DNA of 64,000 bases from Cryptomeria japonica (GCF_030272615.1 NC_081408.1:309848450-309912449), one strand, 5' to 3'; counted from the stretch's first letter, positions 43,169 through 56,053 are shown. Made by a program: numbers and translations. Notes: generated from the letters alone by a model not told the origin.

Positions 43169-46100
43169 AGGATTCTCTTTAGCAGCCCTATCAAAGTTAG
43201 CCTTAATATAGTCATCAAAGGGAGACTATCAGTAGCACATCCTTCTATTGAGTTCATTACAAATGTCCATAGAGATTGGGATATTCCAGCTCCTCCAAAA
43301 ATCACACTTTTCCTTACTATTGCAAGAATGAGATGCAATAGCTACAATATCCTCCACAAGATTATGTTTTATCTTATCCCACACCACTTCAGGGGAGTTA
43401 CTGGAATTCTTGAAGATTCTTTTATTCCTTTCTTTCCATATACCCCATAGGATATATGAGAAAGAGAAGTCCCATTGTTTCCTAATAGCTGTATTTTTTG
43501 TTCTACAAGACTAGCTCTTGAAACAATCTTGAATTGACTCGGGAAACACCCAATATAGGCCCCAAGACTGGAAAAACATCAACCAGGTAGGATGGACAAA
43601 AGGATAGTGAAGAAACACGTGGTTCATGGATTCTTCATCATTAAGGCATAAATAGCATATGTTAGGGATGCAAAATCCCCTCTTTCTTAAAATGCCATTG
43701 AGTAATTCCCTGAAAACTACCAACCCACACCAGGTGGTCCTCCCTTCTAGGGGTATTGACAACCTAGTTGAGTTTCAAATTAATATCTTTAAGGCTGGAT
43801 TTAGTAGTGTTCAAGTCCACCCACCTTTGATTACTCCAATAGTCAGCAACTTTGGCCCCAACCCTTTTCTTGCTAGCTTGGATGATCATTGGAGGAATAA
43901 TAGAGTCATTGAGGGGAGCACCTCCAATCTAGGAATCATCCTAGAAATCAACCTTTCTACCATTACCAATGGGTCACACTTTTCCTTGGCTCACAATATC
44001 TTTGGTATGATTAACACTATTCCATATGGTTTAGCCTTCCAGGATTTGATCTAATGCTAGAAAATCTTCCATGGTAGGGTTCAAACGTAAGTATTTATCC
44101 TTCCAAATTGCTTTCCATTCACCTTTTCCCTAATAGATTCTCCAAATTTGTTTGGCTAGGAGAACTTTATTCAAAGTTTTAAAGCTTCTCAGACCAAGCC
44201 CCCCTACCTTTTTCAGTTTGCAAACTTTATCCTAGGTAATGAGGGCAATTCTTTTCTTCTCTTCAACCCTGGACCATAGGAAAGATTTTTGGATTTTTTC
44301 AATTCAATCAGCAAATTTCCCTAGAATTTTGAAGAGAATTAAGGCATAAATTGGAAGACATTGAAGAGAGAATTTTAGGAGCTAGATTTTTCCAGCTTGG
44401 ATAAGATGGGTTCCTTTCCACCCTATAAGCTTCCTGCTAAATCTATCAACAAGACTATTCCAGAAAGATTCCGTAGATTTTGTGGCTAGGGGGACACCCA
44501 AGTAGATAGAAGGAGGTTGGAAGATTTGGCATCCCAAGATCCAAGCCATCCTAGTCTATCTTTCATCCAGAGTGTTGAAGAAGAAAAGAGAGCTTTTCTC
44601 CCAGTTGATCGCTTGACTTGAGGCAACCCTCTAAGTGTTGAGATAATTCTTCAAATTATTTGGTTCTCTAATCGAAGATGTACCCATCAGGATAGTATCA
44701 TCAACAAATTACTCATGGAAACACACCTTAAATCCTGAGGAGGGAGAAGTTCCCACCAAAAGACCCTAAGAAATGAATTTGCTAATGTTTTTGCCTAGAG
44801 ATTCAACCAAAATAATGAAGAGAATAGGGGAGATGGGGTCCCCTTGTCTGATGCCTCTAGAAGATTTAATGAAAGGGGAGGGTATACCATTCACAATGAT
44901 AGAGAAAGAGGGGATACAAATGAGTTGACCAACAAGCGGATTAAAATTTCCACAAAAACCAAAAGCTCTCAACACCTTGTCCAAAAACCCCTAGTCCACT
45001 CAGTCAGAGGCCTTAGATAAATCTAGCTTCATCAGGAAGCCCTGCTTCTTTGAGTCCACCAGCAAGAGAATAATTTCATGGATAGTGATGATGGAGTCAA
45101 GGATTTTTCTACTGGGCACAAAGCCACTTTGTTGGGATGAGATAATGGAAGGAAGAACTGCAAGCAATTTGTTGGTCATCACCTTCGAAATGATCTTATA
45201 GAAGGAGTTACACAAGATGATTGGTCTGAATTGATCCATTGAGTCAGCCCCAAGACATTTAAGGATTAAAACTAGAAACATAGCATTAAGTTCGTTTAAG
45301 ATAATCCTTTCCCTAAAAAATTCTTGGACCCCCTTAACCAAATACTTCCTAATAATACTCCAAAAAGTTTGAAAGATGAACATTGGGAACCCATCAGGCC
45401 CAGGGGCTTTATTGCCTTCAAAGCAGAACACTGCCATCTTGACTTATTCTTTAGAAGGAATGACATCTAGGGACTTATTCTATTCTTCATTAATAAGGGA
45501 AGGAATGGTCTCCAGAAGAGTTCACTGGGAAAGATCATCCAGCCTGTCATCCGCAGAAAGAAGGGAATTGAAAAATTTCTTGGCTTCATACCTAATCTCA
45601 TCATCCTTTCGAGTAACAATTTCTCCAATCCTCAATTTAGAGTTCCTGTTAGCAGCCTTGTGTTTCAAGGCAGTCATATGAAATAATCTAGAGTTTCTAT
45701 CCCCCTCTTTGAGCCATAATGACCAAGAATGTTATTTCCAAGACTCTTCTTCCCTTTTGATAATCTTATGATACTTAGCCATCACCTCATTTTCCTCTCT
45801 GATAGAAACCTCTGTATAACCATTGGTTTGGATTTTATCTTGTATTTCCTTTAGCTCTAGCTAGATTACAGACTTGATAGCAAAGAGATCTCCCAAAACT
45901 TCCTTATTCCATTTCTTAATATTATCTTTCACGTGCCTTAATTTTTTCACCATTCTATACATTATTGTCCCTTCGACATCAATCGACCACTAGTTCTCAA
46001 TGGACTTCTCAAGGTTAGGGTGATCCAACCACATCCTTTCAAATTTGAAAGGGAAATTCCTTTTACCATTTATATTCTCTACCATAAACACCACAGGAAA

Positions 46101-46774
46101 GTGGTCTGATCCTATTTGTTTAAAAGCCGAAAGAGAGCATTGATACTTGCTAAAACAATCATTTGAGATAAAGGCCCTATCAAGCCTGACTTGAATAAGA
46201 TCTCCTCTAGATCTATAGTTAGTCCAGGTAAATCTGGCCCCTTGGAGATCAATATCATGCAGCCCCTAGTAATTAATAAAGGGCAACCAGTCTAATGTGC
46301 TGTCTAATTGAGGCAGGGCTCCCCCAACCTTCTCACTATCATAGAGAGGGGTATTGAAGTCCCCCATCACCAACCACCAATCATCCTTGAGAGGAGATCT
46401 TATTTCCTCCTATTTTTTTCAAAATTTTTATCTTCCTAGTTTTTTATTAGGAGCATAAATATTAGTCAGGAGCCATGAAGTACCATCCCCTATGTGATGA
46501 AACCTTATAAAAGCCACATTATTATCCTGCTTCATAGGTTCTCCTTTGACCCACTTGAGGTTCCAAAAAATGACAATACCCCCTGAAGCACCATCAAAGC
46601 TACATCCTAAAACCCCCCCATCCTTAAAAAGCTTGATCTTCTCTACTCTATCTTTTAACATTTTCGTTTCTTGGATAAGCAAAATATTTGGTTTATGTTC
46701 TGTAACAAAATTTTTAAAATATCCTATTTATGTGGACCATTCAATCCACGTATATTCCATGAAATGATTTTCAT
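43169..46774 (-). pseudogene. L1-type LINE ORF2: endonuclease, reverse transcriptase, zinc knuckle, start of RNase H
   Basis: The start codon at 46774-46772 begins MKIISWNIRGLNG. Endonuclease: IQETK, MGDFNTP (near 46360) and SDHFPVVF (near 46110). RT: GNKAPGPDGFP (45400), LDLSKASD (45005), GIRQGDPISPILF (44840) and FVDDTILMG (44705; usual F-A-D-D). Then the zf-RVT motif CYLCLNDEESMNHVFLHYPF (about 43640). At the end KANFDRAAKENP (43169-43205) opens an RNase H domain and stops abruptly where the copia LTR begins. Many stops and frameshifts. ORF2 proteins nick the target and copy the RNA in place. Confidence 0.92.
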
Positions 46775-46809
46775 TTTATTTTTAGGGAACATACCTCAAG
46801 GATGGTCAT

Positions 46810-48472
46810 CTAAGTTCCATCCATTATATTCCTATTGGCCTCTTGATCTCTAAGCTGGCTTGCTGATCTTCTACCTAGGGGTGATGGGGTAAATCCCGTG
46901 TCTGCCTTGGTCCTATTTCTGGTCTTGACAGGGTTATCCTAAGGGGTTGGCTTCGACCCCTTTTTTCCATCTTTCCTACTTTCCGCAACTTCGTTATTCT
47001 GGAAATACTCATCTTGGTTGTTCTGAGCGGATGTCTTATGCTTGGAAGCTTCTTCCACCGCCCACTTTGCACTTATGTTAAATAGTGAAGTCTTGGGGGA
47101 TTACTGGAAGGTCGATTTCACCATCTCAACCGATTGTTGTGATTCAAGTGAGGCACTCCCCCCCAAAATCACACACCTTTGGGCATCTTCATAGTTAGAT
47201 ATGGGGCTAACCCTGCTAGTATTTTTCTTAGTGCTATTCGGAGCTGCCTCCTCCTTGGTTTGCAAGATCATTTGTATTTCTCCTTCTTTTAGGTTATCTC
47301 TTTGTTATTCCTCATGATTGAGGTTTTGCTATTCTTTTTCAGCTTTGCCTATCTGGTCTTCTTTTTCTCCTTCTGACACATGGATTTCTAGGTTTTCCAT
47401 ATTAATGTTCCCTGGTTGTTCCAAAGTGTCAGGGATGATGATGCTCAGGGCTTCTGGTACTATAATCTTTCCTTCAGAAAGAACCTATTGGTTGATGGAT
47501 TTTTGGCTCTCCATTGTGTTGTCTTGTCTTTCTTCATTTTCTCCTTTGCAACCTGTTGGGGATATTTTTTAGCAGTATGCCCCAATTTTTTGCAATGAAA
47601 ACATGTAAAAGGGACACTTTCATATTCCAATGGTTGAACCCACTTCCCCAATTTGGATTTAATCTCTATAGATAAAGGCATATCCATTCCTTGCATAACT
47701 CCCACATAGATCCTAGCAAAGGTTAGTCTTCTTCTTGTCGTTGTAATGGGATCCATAAATAATAGTTCCCCAAAGGAGCAGGTGATTTCTTTGAAAACAT
47801 ATTCAACCCAAAACTCTAGTGGAAGACTCAGGAGTCTCACCCAGATTGGAGCTTGGACAAAAAAATATTTATTTAGGTCCATCAGAGGTGACCATTTTTG
47901 TAGAGCCAGCACAAATTTTCCAATCAGCTAGGGACTTTCACATAGCACCCTTGACATGTCTTCTTCACACAAAAAAGACAAAGATAGAGCGCCTTTGGGT
48001 ATGGCGGTGATTTCTACTTGACCTTTGAGAACCTATTTCTGTCTAGAAAATGTCATGACAATATCAATGTTCGGTCTAGGGCCCATAAATTTGCCAACCA
48101 GTGTCAATTCTATAAGGTTGATACTATGCTCAATCACTAGATCTGGAACTTCAATAGCAAATCTTCCCTTTTCTAGATCTAAAATATTACTCACTGGAGG
48201 GAGTGAGTATTTTCCACTCAGTTTGACACCGAATAGAGAAGTCCATGAGTGACCAGTGTCCCAACCATCAGGGCCCTGTATTGGGCCACCTCTATCACAT
48301 GATCCTCCCTTCCCCCCTCTGGGATTTGTAGGTTTAGAAGAATTAGGGAAGTCTTGTGATCCATACTTTTCACCCCCTCCCTGGTTCACCTTCCATTATA
48401 GGGTTTCTTGCCTTGTCCATGGTTCAAGTTTGCTCTAGTCGCTTCTGCTCCTACTGCTGCTCTTGTCGCCAT
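46810..48472 (-). pseudogene. LINE ORF1 (DUF4283-like, CCHC knuckle)
   Basis: Start at 48472 (MATRAAVGAEATRAN), stop near 46810, 35 bp before ORF2. The domain at 47460-47912 (FVQAPIWVRLLSLPLEFW, then RIYVGV) is the DUF4283 type of plant L1 ORF1. It is followed by the knuckle CFHCKKLGHTAKKYP, whose last cysteine is now tyrosine. ORF1 binds the LINE RNA. A frameshift near 48390 and several stops break it. Confidence 0.85.
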
Positions 48473-50156
48473 CAAAATGTATCATGTTAATTTTCATAAA
48501 ATTGTTATATTTAGTAAATTCGGCAAAGAGTTGTTTTATGATAAACACTTATAGCGAGTAAAATCTGAGATTCTTATCCAAGCTATCCAAGGCTCCCTAG
48601 ATGAAATGTAATGCAATATTGTTTATATTATTGTGCAATAATAAAATCTTCACTTTTTAGTAAACAATTAAAATTTTATTCCAATATCTTGTATGTTTCC
48701 TAATTTTTAGCTGTTTTCATGACTTATATTATGAAAAATAATTTGATCAAGGTTAGTCTATTCTTTCTACTATCTATTCAAAATTATCCAAACAAAATGT
48801 AATTAAATACTATTTATAGTTTTATGTAATAAAAAATTATCTATTTATTAATAAAAAATTCAAATTTTGTTTGAAAATCTAATATTTCCTATAATTTCTA
48901 AATTATTTAATACATACACATAAGAAGTATATACTAGTTTTCTACATATACAATCCACAATTTCTTTACTCAAAATAAATTTTTATTAATAAATACGCTT
49001 CAGAAATTTAAATATTTTTCTTCTCATGTCTCTTAATTTTATTTATTTTTAAATAAATACATGAAAAAAATATAATTTAAAGGCAACTTGATTAGGAAAA
49101 TTAAAAATCCCTTTATTGGTTAATTGGAAAGAATTATTAAGTTTTTTGAATAAATTCATGTGCTCATAAAGACAAATTTTATAGAATTTTTTGAGTTTGC
49201 GGTTTAATTTTGTGTATAGGTGTCATGATTTTATTTTTCTAGCCTAGAATCTGAAGGCTGAAATTTTAGGCCAGTGCAAGCTCCCGAAAACTATAATCAT
49301 TTGTATTTTTCTTATTGTCTTAGTTTTTTTGAGTGCTTCATAAAATCTTGAAACCTAATGGAATTGCATAAGAACCTAAACTGTTATTGGGAAAACTCAA
49401 AACACCCTAGCACATCAGCCCTGCGGCTAAGAAACATCCTCCTATTACTAAAAAGGTTTAAAAGTACATGTATCATTGTAATTGGTAGGATTTAGTCTCT
49501 TTAGATAAATCATCCCCAAGCTTTCTTGATCTAAAAGGATTATCAAATAAGGACCAAAGTGAATTGTGAAAACGATCATTAAGTTTATAAGGTTGTGAAG
49601 AGTCTAATAACATGCCACTCTTTCTCCTATTACTCACTAGATAAAACTCTTTTATATTAGGAACTAGCCACACAAAATATGATTCCATATGTATGTAGCC
49701 TTTTGTTTTTGTTAAACATCAAGATCTCCACTGGGGCAATGATCATCCTATGTTATAGTGTACACCTATTTATCCAACAATAAGAGCTTGCCTTTATATT
49801 CTAGTCTCTATTTTTGTCTCTTGTACAAACATGTTGGAAAAATATAGTGGTTTGAAATATATGAATGTGGACTCAGCACTATCATCCCATCCATCATTTT
49901 TTTTTATAGGTATAGCTACAAGTGAACTATAATTTCTATGTATATAATTTTTTTCCCCTTTTTATGGATAAAACAAGAATTTAGTAGTGTCATCATTTCT
50001 TGAAAAAGAAATTCTTTTTATATCTTTTGATAGTTATCCTTGAGCAACATATCTGGTACAAGATAAAAACATGTAAGATAATAGAGAGCTTGATATTTTC
50101 AATTAAAAATGCTACATGTTCATGGAAATGGAGGTTTTATATGTGTGAGAATAACA
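48473..50156. other. AT-rich stretch, no recognised feature
   Basis: The LINE 5' UTR should lie at the left edge, but its boundary is not visible. On the minus strand 49473-49688 a 71-codon frame (MESYFVWLVPNIKEF) has normal amino-acid composition. I do not recognise it, and it may be chance or an exon relic. Confidence 0.5.
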
Positions 50157-50273
50157 TGTAATAACCCACTCTACATAACCCAAGAATTTTTGACTATTTT
50201 TTTTTTATTTTTTAATTTTATTTTTACTTATTTAGTCATTTGTGTTTGATTCAATCGCATACTCTTGGCATTT

Positions 50274-50420
50274 ATCCATTTGGATTAGGCATTCATCCAT
50301 CCAGGATGAACATCTAACCATACGGGTTAGGCATTTGTCCATACGGGACAAGAGGTTTCATCTATCCAATACAGGATAGGCATCTACCCAAACAGGGTAG
50401 GCATCTATCCAACTTGGGAT
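50274..50420 (+). repeat. 21-bp minisatellite, seven units each with a small hairpin
   Basis: Units start their stems at 50274, 50295, 50316, 50337, 50364, 50386 and 50407. The 4-bp stems are ATCC/GGAT (four units), AACC/GGTT, GTCC/GGAC and ACCC/GGGT, with loops of 4-6 bases and linker AGGCATCT or similar. All seven stems pair perfectly although the first two bases vary. Confidence 0.85.
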
Positions 50421-51138
50421 AGGAGGTGCTCTGGCTAGAGACTTAGACTCATCGAGACCATTTGGGTTCTGAGTCACTCACTAAGAACTACACTCCTTTA
50501 ATAGGTGTGCACTGAGGTCATTGTCCTTAGGAGCAAGTAAAATAATATATTACAAGCTTGAATTCCACCTCAAAATTTGGCCTAAAGCCTCGGGAAGTCA
50601 AGCAAATCCATACAGGATTCCTTCTGAGTATGCGTTGAATTACTTTTTCTTTTATTACACTTATCTTTCAATTAGGGGACTTTGCAATCCATCTACTTTA
50701 CCAAATCCTAGACCCCATCCCTGAACACCTGAGTACTAGAGACAACTCCATCCCTAGACTCCCTACATACCCGTTTCAACATGGGATCAAGGCATAAAGT
50801 ATGTAGTTCTATTTTCTAATATATGGTTTAATGTAAACTATTTTGGTGGGTACACAACCTTTTCTAGGGTCAATGTCCTAGACAGTTTCTTTGCGGTTAC
50901 TACCCACGATGGTAGCTTTAAGCAAAAGGCTCAGGGTGGCCTATTTCTTATGGCCTAAAATATCTAGGTCCTAATGCCAATCATAAGCATCACCCTTGAC
51001 CCAATTGTTAATTGTCAATAATTATTCGAGATTAAGCCAAGTTTATAAAAGAATTTCACTCAATCAACCCTAAAGGGGTTTACTAAGGTTTAGCTAGCAG
51101 ATGTAAATTCATTCAAAGACTATCTTATTAGATTATCG

Positions 51139-51167
51139 ATCCAAGGGGGATTACCTACCCCTTGGAT
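51139..51167. repeat. perfect 10-bp inverted repeat
   Basis: ATCCAAGGGG and CCCCTTGGAT separated by nine bases. Confidence 0.8.
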
Positions 51168-51985
51168 TTTAACTTCCAATTGTCCGTTATTACTCCCCGA
51201 TGATTTATAGGGATGATGCCACAAATGCCGTTGATGCAGCTTTATTAGGCATTAAGTGCTGTAGTTCAATGTGACAACTTTACCTGTAAGCATGACCCAG
51301 GGGCACCATAGATATTGAATGCTGCTAAGGTTTTTGTTTCAACTCCACTTATTTAGTTATTCAACTAGGAATGAACCATAAGTTCACGAAGCTTGAATAA
51401 AATTTTACTTAACAATTACGAAACTATTACATGGAAAATAAATTATTGTTTGACATTGAAAATAAGATATAATCGAAAGGAACATTTGACAAGGATGAAA
51501 AATAAATAAATCAACTACCTTGGAGTAACATTCTCGTGAAAATAACTATGATAAAATTCTAATTCTTGAACTAAAAACATGAAAATTCCAATTTCTTGAA
51601 AGCTAGGATACTTGTAGGAAATAGCTTACAAAATGATTTGAATCACTAACTATTACACTTTTAATAAGCACTTAATACATGAAAGATATTGAATTTCTTG
51701 CAAGAAGGTTACCAACCAATTTAGTGCCTACTTGCTTGAAGGGAAAAGATCTTTATAACCACATTACCCATGTTTGAAATATGAGGTAAGGAGAGAGACA
51801 TATTTCTTTCTAATTAACCAGTAAGAATAAGGCTCCTAATTAATACCAATCGATCTACCTTTAATCAACCGTTATGAATATCAATTTTATTTTTTTTGTT
51901 AACTAATATGAACACGATTGTCAAATAATCCCAATCAATTCACTTTTAATTAACCAATGAAAATAGTTCCAATCATTCCATTTTA

Positions 51986-52170
51986 ATTAACCAATATACA
52001 AAAAGTTCCTAGGTAATTCCAATTAATCAATATACAAAAAGTTCCTAAATAATTCCAATTAACCAATACACAAAAAGTTCCTAAATAATTCCAATAAACC
52101 AATATACAAAAAGTTGCTAAATAATTCCAATTAACCAATATACAAAAAGTTCCTAAATAGTTATAATATT
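51986..52170. repeat. 36-bp tandem repeat, five units
   Basis: CCAATATACAAAAAGTTCCT recurs at 51991, 52027, 52063, 52099 and 52135. Because 36 is a multiple of three, the minus strand reads as a 12-residue repeat (LGTFCILVNWNY). I take that as a by-product, not a gene. Confidence 0.9.
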
Positions 52171-53353
52171 TGTCTAGCTGCTTTTGAGCCAATGCCAAAA
52201 CCTTCACAACATTATAAGGAGGTAACTAACTAACCCTCCCACTTGAAGAAATTTAACCCTTGGTTATTTAATAACTTTATCAATCTCAAATTATTAGATG
52301 GGAGCTAAGGTTCGCTCCTAGATCTTCCTCAATTAAAATTGTTGTTTAATCTTCTAATTGATCATGGAAAGGGATTCTCAAAACCCATATTAAGACAAGA
52401 ATCCAACAATAAGAAATCATAACTCATTCATCTTTGAAGATAAGTTTCATTAGACATTTACAATGAAAGACGAAAACCTGATTGAGGTTCGCAAACTAAG
52501 ACAAGTCTCATGGTAGACTGATTTCAAATTTGATAATATAAATGATATAACAATATAGATTATCCCAAGCAGATTGTACGAAGCTTTATTATGAGGTTCA
52601 CTCCTACATTAAATGGAATTTCCCCCTTTTACTAATCTTATGTTTTCTTAAGGTTAGAAAATAAATTTGACCATTATTAGGTTGACTATACTAAATACCT
52701 TGTTTATTTTGCATCTTGGAATCTAATAAAGAGCAATTCAATATTCAACCTACTACTACTAAGAGATTTATATTCAAAATGAGGACTATGGTAACTTCAA
52801 TTATGCAACTTGCACAATAATCATAAATATGTATTTTGTATGATGACAATAAATATGTAACTTGCATGACATTAAATTTGTCTTTTTCTAATTTTTACCC
52901 CCTTTTAAAATAATATTGATACTTAGGTAAGAAAGGAAATATCAATCTAAATTCATGAAAGAAATGAATCATCCAATTAAATAAATCTACTTAGTTAAAA
53001 TTCATTGTGAAGAATTTAAATTGTTCATTCCTATCTAAGTTTTCCAATCACTTGACAAATGATTTCCAATTTTAATCCCCTTTAGAATTTACAAATAGTG
53101 ATAAAACAATCATTTTCTATGTATGCATTTTCATTTTATTAAAATTAATAATTACAACAAGTTATTAAAATTAGTGTTAACATAATCTTACTATATTAAT
53201 ATTATTAATAAATTATTATATTTAAAAGCTATCAATACCTAATCTTACTCTGATTAAGTTTTATTCATGGAAATAATAACTACTGATTTATTTATTAGTG
53301 GTTAAATACAATAAAAATATAGATAATAGTTGTATGATGAAATTACAGAGTTA
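52171..53353. other. AT-rich, no recognised feature
   Basis: No open frame of note, no transposon motif, no long repeat seen on either strand. Confidence 0.5.
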
Positions 53354-53700
53354 CAGAGAATGATTTTCTAGAGGCATCAACAGATTTCACATATTCCTGA
53401 GATGCATTTTTTTTGAAAAGTTTTATTTATAGAGAATGATTTTCGGGAGGCATCAACGGATTTCACATATTCCTGAGATGCATTTTTTTTGAAAAGTTTT
53501 ATTTACAGACAATGATTTTCAAGAGGCATCAACAGATTTCACACATTCCTGAGATGTATTTTCTTTTTTGAAAAGGTTTATTTATAGAGAATGATTTTCC
53601 AGAGACATTGATATAAAACAATAATTTAAGAAAGGGTTTATTTAAGAGAACGATTTTCTGGAAACATTGATATAAAACAATAATTTAAGAAACAGATTTT
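53354..53700. repeat. 77-bp tandem repeat, then 59-bp variant
   Basis: AGAGAATGATTTTC starts at 53354, 53431, 53507 and 53586 (spacing 77, 76, 79), each followed by GGCATCAACRGATTTCACA in the first three. A shorter unit with ACATTGATATAAAACAATAA follows at 53586 and 53645. Confidence 0.88.
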
Positions 53701-54909
53701 TTAGAAAGGAAAATTTCAGAGAAAATACTTTACACAAGGCACCAATAATTTGTTTAATAGATTTTTGAGAGATAGTAGTTTTATTTTATTTTTACAGAGA
53801 ATATCAAATACATTTGAAAATTTCCTTTCCTACAATCACAGAGAAGTAGACTACTCATAGAGGGAAAATAAGGGAACAAAAGAAATACACACAATTGATC
53901 AAACCCTCATTCAAAGAGAAATAAGCTTTTGGTGCACAACTTTATAATCATAGAGAGGTAGAAAGAAAAATTCACTATTAAGGAATACGATTTTCATTTG
54001 ATTGATCAAATCCACGGGTGAGTGAAAGATTAAATCATAGGAAAGAAAAAGAATAAAAATAAGAAGCAAGATTCATACATAGGAAATTATTTTTTTTATT
54101 CACAGGAAAGAAAAGAATAAAACAAGAAAACAAGATTCATGCATGGGTAAGTAATCTCTATTCACAAAGAGAAGAATTAATTCTTGGAAAAAAATAACTA
54201 AATAGGAAAAATAGGATTTTTGCACAAATCTAGACTTAAATAGAAAAGAAAGCAAAAGCAAGATCTCTTTCCTTCTTTTTCCCTAAAGAAAATTAATTAA
54301 ATAAATAGATATCCTTACATGCGTTTTTAAGGAGAAAAGGTTTACTTTTTTTTTCTTCTTTTTTTTTGAACAACAAATACATATATGTATTCTTTTTTTG
54401 AATTAATAGAATTTCCTTTATTAATTTTTCTAATTAACTAAGATGGTAGATATTTTATATGAAATAAATTCTAAGAGAGAAAATAAACTATTTCTTGCAA
54501 AATACAAAGTTCACGTATGTCAATTAAAAGAATGCGAAGAGAGGCCAACCTGGGTTCTTGAAGCTCGATGTAGAATCCCCTCCAAATTCTTCAAGCTAGC
54601 CTCCCTTGATCCTTCCTAGCAACTTTGTGAAATTTCTTGAAAACAACTACTTAACAATCCTACAATGAAATGTGACTCAAAGAGAAACCTACTACTTTCA
54701 ATAACTTGAGAAAAATTCTTTCTTCAAAATAACCAACCCCCTCTTTTCAAAAACTTGCATACATTATATAGAAAAGATCCCTCAATTCCACTATCAAGAG
54801 AATTAATTGAAAGAAATGATTCTTTTCCAATATTGGATCCATGCAAAATTGATTAATATCTTAGTGAGGGGAGTTACATGCAAGGAAATTAAGGAATGAA
54901 GATTCCTCT
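53701..54909. other. AT-rich, small tandem duplication at 54038-54165
   Basis: AGGAAAGAAAA...AAGATTCAT occurs twice about 64 bp apart (near 54038 and 54103). On the minus strand TATATAATG near 54760 could be a relic promoter. No coding supported. Confidence 0.45.
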
Positions 54910-55283
54910 AGAAGCTTCTAATTTCTCCTACAACATGTGCTAAATAACATATTGAGAAAATAAATAATTTTAAAATTAATTTATTGCAAAAGTGATTGTT
55001 GTCATAGTGGGGGTTACATTTACCATGCATTTAAAATTCAAATTTGAATTCTCCTCCATTTTATCAAAAAATTTGTAACTCCTTTGTCATAAAAAGAACT
55101 GTGAATAGAATTATTCTTGTCATAGAATAATTTATAACTCCTATGTCATATATTTGCTAAATATAATATTTATTCCTTGATATTTTGAATTTGAAAATTG
55201 TTTTTCTAGAATCTTCTTATTTCTCCTACACCATGTGCTCAATTAGAATATTGAGGAAATAAATAATTTCCAAGTAAATTATG
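54910..55283. repeat. direct repeat pair of about 75 bp, 298 bp apart
   Basis: TTTCTCCTACAMCATGTGCT lies at 54922 and 55220 with similar flanks on both sides (GARTCTTCT-like before, GARRAAATAAATAATTT after). The segment between them is AT-rich and noncoding. Confidence 0.7.
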
Positions 55284-55383
55284 ACCTTATGAGTTTTTCA
55301 CCACTATCTAATTCTTCTTTTTATTTAAAAACTTCAACCTCATTTCAATTTATCTTTTCTTTCTAGCATTACTCATAAAATTA

Positions 55384-55385
<2 letters not shown>

Positions 55386-55442
<57 letters not shown>

Positions 55443-55453
55443 GTAGTAGTAGT
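55386..55453. repeat. (AAT)n microsatellite ending in (TAG)n
   Basis: About 18 AAT units followed by four TAG units, directly against the copia LTR fragment that starts at 55455. Confidence 0.95.
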
Positions 55454-55454
55454 A

Positions 55455-55758
55455 ATGTAAGATCTCATTGTAGATCATCATGGTTAATGTAAGAGGTCAT
55501 GGTCAAGGAATGTAATGTGCGAATAATGTAATATCATTCAGGCAGAGGATTTGGTCAATCATTGGAGATCGAATTGGGTTTATGTAAGAGGATTTAGTCC
55601 TCTGGTATTGAGCTTAACCATAATTGTACTCTGGCATAGGAGATGCCATCTTTTGCAGTTCAACACTTCTCTGGATTGTAGTCTAGATTTATATGTAGTC
55701 AGTGGGACTCCTTTTGTGATGAGCAGTGAGCATCTAGGCTGTTGGCCTTCCGACAAGA
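55455..55758 (+). repeat. copia LTR fragment, opposite orientation to copia-1/2
   Basis: ATGTAAGATCTCATTGTAGAT to TTGGCCTTCC matches the reverse complement of 56706-57000. Both LTR ends are missing, so it is a truncated relic. Confidence 0.85.
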
Positions 55759-56053
55759 TGTTTTGTAGTTCAACACTTTATTTTTACAGAACAATGAAGA
55801 AGCCACTAGAAGCCAAAAACAAAAACTCAAGCAACCACTCGAAATGGAAAAAAAACCCACAAAATGTGCGAGATGTTTTGGCAATAAATGGCGTACTTCC
55901 TTCTTGGCTAATTACGAGGCCCTTTCATGATGCCATGATTCCTCTTACCATTACGAGACATGATATACAATATTACCCTTCTTTCCATGATATCTCTGAT
56001 AATTTGAAATATCACGTGCTTCCTATGGGAACTCCCCTTCACCATACCACATC
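55759..56053 (+). other. unidentified stretch with 92-codon open frame
   Basis: From about 55795 the plus strand reads KKPLEAKNKNSSNHSKWKKN, then RPFHDAMIPLTITRHD, to a stop at 56072. It is in frame with chance coding from the LTR fragment. Composition is protein-like, but I do not recognise it. It sits between an LTR fragment and a LINE tail, so it may be old host or element sequence. Confidence 0.35.

Larger units (their letters stand above)
50157..51985 (+). other. possible start of an unplaced LTR, with hairpin minisatellite
   Basis: TGTAATAACCCACTC at 50157 looks like the beginning of a plant gypsy LTR. I found no matching end, target duplication, PBS or second copy, so this is only a suggestion. 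The stretch contains the co-varying repeat at 50274-50420 and a perfect 10-bp stem at 51139-51167. No coding supported. Confidence 0.3.

Noticed and set aside
49473-49688. 71-codon frame as a host gene exon
   Set aside because: No splice sites, neighbours or family match that I can defend; kept only as a remark.
51983-52207. Repetitive hydrophobic protein of 12-residue units
   Set aside because: Direct result of a 36-bp tandem repeat read in one frame; no start context or flanking coding.
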